Positions 1 to 6,816 of a stretch of 13,732 bases of DNA are shown here, piece after piece. The position numbers and the translations under genes were made by a program. Origin of the DNA: Rhizomucor pusillus (taxonomy: Eukaryota; Mucoromycota; Mucoromycetes; Mucorales; Lichtheimiaceae); the NCBI GenBank assembly GCA_900175165.2, contig FWWN02000224.1:1-13732 (forward strand), written 5' to 3'. The notes under the pieces are model-generated. The model was not told where the DNA came from. It saw only the letters and a list, made by a program, of their open reading frames with translations, and did not search any database. Numbering within the stretch: the first letter of the stretch is position 1; each line of letters opens with the position of its first letter.

Positions 1-2
1 AA

Positions 3-415
3 AAGAGAAAGAGGGGAGATGGCGTTGGGCAAGTGAGCAAAGGGACAGTGACGGGACACTATATCAGCTTTCTAAAAGCTACAATGGATGAAATGGACCA
101 GTATCCGCACATGAAAGGCCACTATCTCGCGATGGATAATGCTCCTATCCATACATCAGAGGACATAGCCAAATACGTAGAATCTCGCGGCTACCGCTGC
201 GCTTACTTGCCTTCATATTCTCCTGAACTCAATCCAATTGAGCAATTCTGGTCACTGCTCAAAAGTAAAGTGAAACGCAACAAGTTTCTGGAGAAGGAAA
301 CGTTGATGACCCGGATCCGTGAAGCTTCTAATAGCTTAAACTAAGTGATTTTAAAGGAATTGTTAGGCATTCCCATAAATGCTTGGACAAGTGTCGTAAT
401 AGGCAAGCTCTCTAA
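3..415 (+). mobile_element. Tc1/mariner-IS630 (DD34E) transposase, C-terminal relic, frameshifted
   Basis: This is the C-terminal part of a cut-and-paste transposase that would act on the terminal inverted repeats of its own element. The reading frame is open from the left window edge to the stop at 342-344. It carries the second catalytic Asp in MDNAPIH and the catalytic Glu in LNPIEQFW, with 34 residues between them, the DD34E spacing of the Tc1/IS630 group. The first catalytic Asp lies outside the window. Family resemblance continues past the stop in another frame: 341-415 reads LSDFKGIVRHSHKCLDKC and ends at a stop at 413-415. A small indel near 333-341 has therefore split the end of the gene. 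I infer a dead or decaying copy. Residue choice resembles transposases abundant in Mucorales genomes. No terminal inverted repeat could be confirmed because the left end is missing. Confidence 0.92.
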
Positions 416-847
416 AGAAGCTTTCATTCTACGGAAACATGAGCATTTGTGAAGAAAACAAAACAAAAAAAAACTTATTGATTTTTTGAGAGTGGATGGA
501 TCCAAAAAAACCATACAAAGATATGATGGTGGATGATTCTCGCAGGACAGGAAAAATGGAGTAGGCACCAGTATAATCGCGCTCTTGATGCGATCGCAGC
601 GAGTGCAAAGTTGATTGGCTACAGGGAGGGACCAGGCACAGAAAGTAGTAGGAATTGATGTAACGAACGTGACACCATTTTCTCGCCCATGGTAGCTGTG
701 TAACCTGCTGCTAATTGCCGGTGGCAAATATCTGTCTGGACTCTTTTTTCTTCCACTCGTCAACGTTCAACCACCCACCGCACAGCTGATTTTTGCCGGT
801 GCCCCATTCCATTCTTTCAATGTTACTTGTCTCCAACCCTGTACAGT
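416..847. other. Intergenic: transposon tail and OPY2-like promoter side
   Basis: No coding gene is supported here. The first part, up to roughly 520, is A/T-rich and probably includes the untranslated tail and right end of the transposon, but its terminal repeat cannot be identified without the left end. The remainder is the upstream region of the Opy2-like gene. A 13-codon upstream ORF (820-858) begins in it and overlaps the main start codon. No TATA box stands out. Confidence 0.5.
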
Positions 848-2247
848 ATGCTATATAAACTCGTCTTGTTACTGGCGTTTGCACTCTTGATCCCTGGTGG
901 AATCGCGCAAAACTCAACAGGTCGGATCAGACCCGAAAAACCAGAATATAAAAGCACTCGAGATTCTTACAGTTTTATTTCATCTTACTAGGCTGTATGC
1001 CTGCCTCCTGCAGAGCGCGTTGCGATCCAGGTTGCAGCTCGGGCCAGGTCTGTACGCTGGGAACCATGACCCAGTGCGGTCAATGCCCCGCGTCTCGTTG
1101 TATCGATAGATCCATCCTGAATCCATCCTCATCCTCTGCCGGTGCTGGTTCCACGCAAAGTGCGTCGAGTGATTCGAATGGAAACTCCAACGACACTAGT
1201 TCCTCCAACGGTGCTCTCATCGGCGGTCTTGTTGGCGGTCTTGTCGGCGGCGCATTGGTCTTTGCAATTCTCGGTTACTGTTTTATCAAACGCAATAAAT
1301 CTACCAAGGCGACGACGTTGCTACCGTTCTTATCACAACAACAACAACAACAGCACCACCACCACCACCACCACCACCAAGGATCTAATGCTAGCCAAAA
1401 TCAACAGGTAATTTGTATGCATACTAATTTATAGTAATTATCATTATTGATGGAAAATCTGAAGCATATGACAACCAGGCAAGCTAACTCTGGTGTGATA
1501 TCTGTTTCGTACGTGCCACCCAACCGACATTCCACGCAACTGCAGACTTCTCAGTCAGATGCAGCAAGCAACAGACGGCATTCTTCGTACCTCAGCGTTA
1601 GAGACCACAGGGCAAGTCGCTACGACACCGACGACGAAACTCTCGAGACGGGCAGCCAGCGGACGTCGTTAGCTTCCAGTGTCAGCAACCAACCGACAAC
1701 GCCTGCCAAGGCAAGCCAAGCTGTCCAGGTCGTTCGCGCTCGTCCGCAAATCATGCGTGTAAACCAGGTTCGAATTGATAGCGTAGATGGCAGCAGCACT
1801 GGTGGCTTGAGTCGAAGCGGATCCGTTCGTACCATCTTGACACGCGAAGAAAACCCGAGCATGACAAGCGTACAACTCTCTCGCTCGAGAACCGCTCCAA
1901 CCCGTCGTATGGCGAACCGCAGAGAATCATCATCTATACTCGTCATTACACCTCAGGAACGACCCAACACCATCATCAATGTGGATGATGAATACATAGA
2001 TAGATCACTGCTCAGTGCAGGAACAGCGTCAATATCCGTCGACAACAATTCATTTGATAACCGCACTGCGACAAGTTTATCTACTCCAGCAGACGAGAAT
2101 AATCCTTTCCACGACCGCCACAGTGTGGACGGATCTTGTAACGCTAAAATCCATCCCATTATTGAAGTAATCGAAACACGTTCTCAAGACGACGTAACGC
2201 CTTCTTGGAATAGAAACCAACAACCAAACAAGCGAGCTTCATCGTAA
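848..2247 (+). CDS. OPY2: Opy2-like single-pass membrane anchor (HOG/MAPK signalling)
   Basis: Model: exons 848-920, 992-1407 and 1465-2247, giving 423 aa. Residues 1-20 are a signal peptide (LVLLLAFALLIPGG core). Residues 26-61 hold eight cysteines (C26, 31, 35, 39, 45, 53, 56, 61) in the pattern of the fungal Opy2 N-terminal domain. A Ser/Thr/Asn-rich stalk follows, then a Gly-rich transmembrane segment at about 99-123. The long cytoplasmic tail is Ser/Arg-rich. Just inside the membrane lies a Gln6-His8 run, and an NPF tripeptide, a possible EH-domain ligand, is at 376-378. In yeast, Opy2 anchors the Ste50 adaptor at the plasma membrane for the HOG and filamentation MAPK pathways; that role here is inferred from the family. 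Intron 1 (921-991) joins codons cleanly. For intron 2 (1408-1464) I chose the acceptor at 1464 because the nearer AG at 1434 runs into a stop; this is the least certain junction. The gene is convergent with the GNL3-N gene. Confidence 0.82.
1336..1380 (+). repeat. CAA/CAC trinucleotide microsatellite encoding Gln6-His8-Gln
   Basis: Five CAA and one CAG codon are followed by eight CAC codons and one CAA, all in frame in exon 2 of the Opy2-like gene. The tract lies about ten residues after the transmembrane segment. Arrays of this type change copy number by slippage, so the tract length is likely to vary between strains. Confidence 0.9.
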
Positions 2248-2363
2248 CATTTGTAACATTTGCCATCTTTGCATTTTCTTCGTTTTTAACTACAAGAATG
2301 TACTTTAAATGTGTGTAGAATGCTTGCTGTCATGTGCATGAATTGTGTTGTGATGCTGATATC

Positions 2364-2936
2364 TTATTCGTCGTCCTGTTCGTCGTTTTCTGCTTCGGAT
2401 GCTGCTGAGCCTTCGTCTCCGCTATAATCTTCGTCGATGACTTCGTGGTCGCTATCGTCTTCTTCGTCATGTTCCCCCTCCTGCTTTTCTTTCTCTAATC
2501 TCTTCAGTTCCTGTCGTCGTTCCTTTTCGCGCTGCTTTTCTTCGGCGATCTATACAGTCAATGTTAATATCTTGCCAGAAGGAAGGGAAAAAAGCTTTTT
2601 TGTATTTGTCCGGCTTACTTCTTGCTTATGCTTTTCAATCTCATTCAGCAGCTCCTCCTTGAATGGCCAAGAGTTGGGAATGCCGGGATCCTTTCTCTTT
2701 CCTGCAAAGATCGTCAGTTGCAAAGCTTTTTAGTCGCAAAAAGATACTAACTCTTTTTTTGTGGGTTCTTTTTAGCTTCTCTTCGAACTTTTCTGTGATG
2801 CTCCCGCACACGCTTTTCGATCTTGTACCGAAGAGCGGCTTTCACCCGCTTACTTTGTCGTTCTGCACAATATAATATCAGTGCACCGTCGACATGTCAC
2901 CATGCAACAGAGGGGTAACTTACTTTTCGGCACCAT
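2364..2936 (-). CDS. Stand-alone GNL3/Nug1 N-terminal domain protein (nucleolar, basic-acidic)
   Basis: Model on the minus strand: exons 2924-2936, 2752-2862, 2619-2701 and 2364-2549, with introns of 61, 50 and 69 nt, giving 130 aa. The protein starts MVPKKRQSKRVK and runs through a very basic helical stretch ([15 protein letters not shown]), then the hallmark [16 protein letters not shown] at about residues 45-60. This is the N-terminal domain of the nucleostemin family (GNL3, GNL3L, S. pombe Grn1, yeast Nug1), which works in 60S ribosome assembly. A Glu/Lys/Arg coiled coil follows, then an Asp/Glu-rich tail (about residues 93-130). The circularly permuted GTPase of the full-length family is absent, and the stop follows a coherent acidic tail, so it does not look like a truncation. 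I infer a nucleolar partner or paralogue, not a GTPase. Exon 1 has only 13 coding bases. Confidence 0.87.
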
Positions 2937-4198
2937 TCTGCAAAAGAGGGGAATAAAAGATGCAGCCAGATTCGATGCGGGCATTACCAAAAGCCACCTC
3001 GATCACCAAATTTAGCAAACGCGCTGAGCTCTGATAAGAAGAGCATGTCCGTTGATATCCCTAAGAGAAATATGTAGCCATCGTTCTGTATTCCAAGCGA
3101 CCGAAAATATCATTAATAAAGCGGTATTTTGGATGCAATGTTACAATGAGATTTAAGAAAGTTTGAAGTCTTAGATCGAATGCTGCCAAAGCTCTACTTT
3201 GCCAGCAAATACGGGTAAGGAATAATTTCGCTCGAACGAATACAACGCACAAGACCGCAGACCCCGGAGCCGGGAGCAGAACAAACTCTCGGCTGTAGTT
3301 TTCTCTCAGATACATGGTAAGCTATCAGAGGAAGCTATTATACAAAGCGTTAATCCCTGATTACGTCGCGCTAAGCTTCATAACCACGTCTGGGCCACGA
3401 TGCTGTTTATCCGATGGTCCAGAATAACCATCTCACATGTTCTGGGAAGATTGCCGAGTTACTGAAGACGCAGATACATTATCCAGAAGAAGAGGACCCA
3501 TCTACAACTCTTGTACTCGGGCATCTACATTTTTCAAAATCGTTGCCGCTCCTGCCATATGTGCTTCTAATATTTATATCTATTTGTACATTGTGCCCGA
3601 TCTTCTACATTAATACGGATTATATTCATATGATTCTCTAATGCACTTTGCACCGTTATCAAGGTATAATTCTGCGGTGAGAAACAACAGATTCCACACT
3701 TCCTGACATGTTCGTGCCATGGTCTAGTTAATGAAAGGATGATTTAATTAAGGATACATTTTTATCCATTTGCCTTCGTTTTCGCAAACTTAGATTCCAG
3801 CCCGGATTCACGGGTTCATTCAGATCCGGAAATGCGGCTCACTTGATCAACTCCCATATCCCTTGATCTTGAACTGTTCATGCTTCCCACAGCTGTAATG
3901 CAAGAATCACTCATAAGAACGAATGTATTGGAGTTGTAATTATTGATAGCGTTGAAAAAGACAGTAAATGTGTATTTTCTCGATCGAATGAAAGTGATGG
4001 ATGACTACTTATAGCCGAATATGCTCTAATGTGCTCTCTGAAGGTTGGGCAATGATGTGAACTATGTTGTCGCACAAACATCGAGCATGAGTCATCGATA
4101 TCTGTCTGTTGCGATGGTGGCATTCGGACAATGCAATGCATAAAAGGGGAGAGCGCGGGGGGGGGGTTAGGGCCAAATCTGCATCTCACTGTGCAATC
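2937..4198. other. Gene-free 1.26-kb divergent intergenic region
   Basis: This lies between two divergently transcribed genes (GNL3-N and CAF16). Short open frames at 3061-3315 (-), 3414-3641 (+) and 3911-4189 (-) show no recognisable motif, no splice-linked partner and no family resemblance. No tRNA, rRNA or clear inverted repeat was found by eye. A G10 homopolymer (4157-4166) and a TATA-like element lie close to the CAF16 start. The rest is probably promoter sequence, an undetected non-coding transcript or eroded mobile DNA. Confidence 0.5.
4139..4146 (+). promoter_or_regulatory. TATA-like element upstream of CAF16
   Basis: The sequence cataaaag lies about 55 bp upstream of the chosen CAF16 ATG and is followed by a G10 run at 4157-4166. 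Position and sequence suit a core promoter element. An ATG at 4136 is in frame with the gene, but it sits on this element and would add a low-complexity leader with no family counterpart, so it was not used as the start. Confidence 0.35.
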
Positions 4199-5332
4199 AT
4201 GTGTGGAGACCAGCAGTTGGCGGTCGACGTGCAGGACCTAAACTTTAGCTACGGTGGTCCTCCCATCTTGCAGAATCTCAATTTCCAGCTGGAACGCGGT
4301 CAGCGCTGCCTACTTGTCGGTGCAAACGGTGCAGGAAAGACGACATTGCTTCGCATTCTGGCTGGCAAGCGCAAGGTGCGCGGCAATGTCAGTGTTCTCG
4401 GCAAGAACGCGTTTCTTGATGCTCCATCGGTAAAAGGATCTTTGTTGTTGTATATCTCTACACGCATATATGCAGTGTACTAAGAGTTTTTGATTTGTAG
4501 GGAATTACATATCTCGGCACTGAATGGGCTAATAATCCCATTGTAAAATCGGATCTCTCTGTTGACTATCTTTTGAAGAGCATGGGAAGCAAACGCTGGC
4601 CTGAGCGCACAGCCAGGCTTCTCGAAGTTCTGGACGTCGATCCTAGTTGGCATATGCACCAACGGTCCGATGGTATTTGTTCAAGAAATTTGATTCCTTT
4701 ACTGCGCAAGCTTCTAAATAGGAAACAAAGGTCAACGCCGTAGGGTGCAATTGGTCATGGGTTTGCTTCAGCCATGGACTATACTTTTGCTGGATGAAGT
4801 GACGGTTGATCTGGATGTCCTTGTCCGTGCTGATTTCTTACAATACCTGAAAGAGGAGACAGAAGAGCGCGGTGCCACTATCGTAAGGGATCATCGCATT
4901 GAGCAATTGAGAGCTACGCGGTAACTGATATAATTACATCTACCTAGGTATATGCAACTCATATTTTTGACGGTATGTTCTGGTTTGGCAAGTCATTTTT
5001 AAAGATTCTTTGTTAAGCTCTAGTCGTCAGGTCTGGCTCAATGGCCGACACACGTGGCCCATGTCACCGATGGAACTATCGTTTCGATGAACAATATGCA
5101 ATCATTTGCTGAACTGGAGGATGTCAAAGCCTATCATCAGCAACGCGGTCTTATGGATTCACCACTCATGGCTTTATGCTACAAATGGTTGCGCGAAGAC
5201 AGAGAGCGGTTGCGAAAGAAGAAACAACAGGGGCAGCTAGAAACTAGCACCGGCCTCCCACATACTAAATGGGATGAACTGAAGGATGACATGGACAAAT
5301 ATGGAGACAAATATTACAATTATTGGTCTTGA
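4199..5332 (+). CDS. CAF16: CAF16-type soluble ABC ATPase
   Basis: Model: exons 4199-4429, 4501-4672, 4731-4882, 4948-4972 and 5031-5332, giving 293 aa; yeast Caf16 is of similar length. It is a single nucleotide-binding domain with no membrane segment. Visible parts in order: Walker A GANGAGKT at residues 41-48, the YLGTEW block typical of this subfamily at the start of exon 2, signature SDGQRRR across the exon 2/3 junction, Walker B ILLLDE followed by VTVDLD, the H-loop in VYATHIFDG across the tiny exon 4, and the family C-terminal block beginning [13 protein letters not shown]. Yeast Caf16 associates with the CCR4-NOT complex; its substrate and exact role are not established, and no transport function is implied. 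Start 4199 matches the family N-terminus ([13 protein letters not shown]). Intron 2 has two in-frame acceptors, 4720 and 4730. An AATAAA at 5422-5427 is a plausible poly(A) signal. Confidence 0.95.
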
Positions 5333-5913
5333 AAGACTACACGGTCGTTGTATTTAGAGCAACAGGATTTGTCATTTCACAATATTTGATGCTAGCCGAC
5401 GCAAAGAACGTGTAATTTAAGAATAAAATATTCTAGACAAATACATTGTAACAGATTTGCTTCTAACATAAAGACAGTAACCATTCTTGGCCAGACAATA
5501 AATGTGATTGCTTAGTAGTCGTTGATGCAGAGGAGTCCGAGAATGTAGTTTACAGCACAAATTCATTCAAACCGAAAATGTTCATAAGAAATCCATTGAT
5601 GCTATACGACAAAGAGAAAGGCAAAGACAATGTATTTTATATCCCATCCTTCTCTTGTTGGAATAGAAATGAAATCTGCCAACACATTGCATCAAGGAGA
5701 AAATAAACGGCGAACATGAATTGGTTAGGATACAACCGCCGATCCCTATTAGATGTACACAACAGAAACAAAACGACCATGCAGGAGGTTTGTATTGAAC
5801 ATAGTATGTTTAAGCCAACAACGGCATTTGAGATACAAGGAATGACACGCCGAATGCATTTGATGTCAGAAGGACTGAAAGAGACACAGCACTGAAGCAA
5901 TTCTCTAGATTAA
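5333..5913. other. Gene-free convergent spacer (3' ends of CAF16 and UEV)
   Basis: This 580-bp A/T-rich spacer lies between two stop codons facing each other. It contains AATAAA at 5422-5427, fitting the 3' end of CAF16, and another AATAAA at 5497-5502. An open frame at 5637-5900 on the minus strand is hydrophobic and Cys-rich by composition only, with no motif or splice partner, and is not called. No RNA gene was recognised. Confidence 0.5.
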
Positions 5914-6671
5914 TCAGAAGTTGGTGCCCTCAGGAGGCTGCGGCAGCTTTCTACCGATGGTGGCCATCTCTCTACAACGACATAATAAGTCAAGGTGGGC
6001 ACAAATGAGTCAAGATCCGATCTGTACCTTCTCAATTCCGTCAAAATAGTTTCCAAGGTATAGGCACGTCGCCAGTTCGTTAAGCAAGGTAGGCGGCTAG
6101 GTTCAACCTGCATGGGAAATTAGCTTCTTTGAACACATCTCCCCAGTAACAAAGTGTTTAATCTTCTAAACAACTTGCCTTTCCGGTTTGTGGATTGACA
6201 CTAGGCAAATTGATGCGCGATACAAAATGTACGGTGGGAGGAGCGTCTGGGTAGGATTCACCGCAGTAGATCTTTAAGCTGTAGATACGGTTCTCGTGAA
6301 CAGACTGGATAGTTGCGTCAAATACTTGAACTTTCTCTGGTCAAGGCGAAAAGGGGGCTTACTTACATGGGGAGGACCCAGAATGGTGGCATGCCAGTTG
6401 TGCATTAACAAATCGTCGTCTGCCAGACCATAGCTGCAGGTGCCGTCACCGATACCCTTTTCGCCCTTTTCAAGTTCTTCTAGTAAACGAAAGTTGCGAG
6501 GTACTAACAATCGAGTTAGTAAAATCTGTGACGTTTCTTCAGGAGTAGTTCTAATCTCGTCTACTGCAACGTTGCAAGCGGCATTCATTTGACATTGCTG
6601 TCAATTCCAGCTAGAATAGAGCCATGCCCAAAGTTAAAGCAAAAAAAATGAGGAGACTTACCCTCTGCCAT
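5914..6671 (-). CDS. MMS2: Ubiquitin-conjugating enzyme E2 variant (UEV), Mms2/Uev1 type
   Basis: Model on the minus strand: exons 6662-6671, 6367-6503, 6179-6304, 6028-6107 and 5914-5971, giving 136 aa (yeast Mms2 is 137). The protein reads [17 protein letters not shown], then the E2-fold core with [17 protein letters not shown], then LPCLTNW, and ends [10 protein letters not shown], the family C-terminus. UEVs lack the catalytic cysteine and its HPN motif; this one has neither. They pair with Ubc13 to make Lys63-linked ubiquitin chains for postreplication repair and signalling. Intron 3 (6108-6178) uses a GC donor (AAG|GCAAGT). Intron 1 is 158 nt, the longest in the window, and its last part is open in frame with its own ATG at 6588, allowing an alternative N-terminus. 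The gene is divergent from SEC24 across 145 bp. Confidence 0.96.
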
Positions 6672-6816
6672 TGCAAACAAGTGCTTTTTTCACGTCTGTC
6701 GTCCCGAAGCAGTTTACTCAACGCGAAGCACCATTTTAGAAGTCAGCCCAGAGCGGCCCTTGGAGCGGGCGGACTCACCTTGCACCACGTTTCTCGTATA
6801 ATATCGTTCAAGCGCC
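6672..6816. promoter_or_regulatory. Shared bidirectional promoter, UEV / SEC24
   Basis: Only 145 bp separate the two divergent start codons, so both core promoters and both 5' UTRs must fit here, unless the UEV gene also starts inside its intron 1. A short upstream ORF on the minus strand (ATG at 6734, stop at 6714-6716) precedes the UEV start. A strong donor-like AAGGTGAGT on the minus strand near 6770-6780 hints at a possible 5'-UTR intron for UEV, but no matching acceptor was settled. Confidence 0.55.

Noticed and set aside
341..763. 140-aa open frame on the minus strand
   Set aside because: It runs antisense to the transposase tail and the A/T-rich leader, has no domain-like pattern, and is best explained as chance.
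1431..1434. TATAG as the acceptor of OPY2-like intron 2
   Set aside because: The next codon in the required frame is a TAA stop, and the AG is too close to the likely branch site TACTAAT; the AG at 1463-1464 keeps the frame.
3061..3315. 84-aa open frame on the minus strand
   Set aside because: No recognisable motif, no convincing splice partner and no family resemblance.
3414..3641. 75-aa plus-strand open frame with a hydrophobic C-terminal half
   Set aside because: The hydrophobicity arises from a T-rich stretch; there is no conserved motif and no promoter or splice context to support a gene.
3805..3835. tRNA B-box-like gggttcattcagatcc
   Set aside because: No matching A box, no acceptor stem and no cloverleaf could be drawn on either strand.
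5637..5900. 87-aa Cys-rich open frame on the minus strand
   Set aside because: It sits in the 3' spacer of UEV, with no motif and no plausible exon connection.
6504..6661. Intronic snoRNA in the long UEV intron
   Set aside because: A CTGA box is present but no RTGATGA C box and no terminal pairing; the in-frame coding extension explains the interval better.
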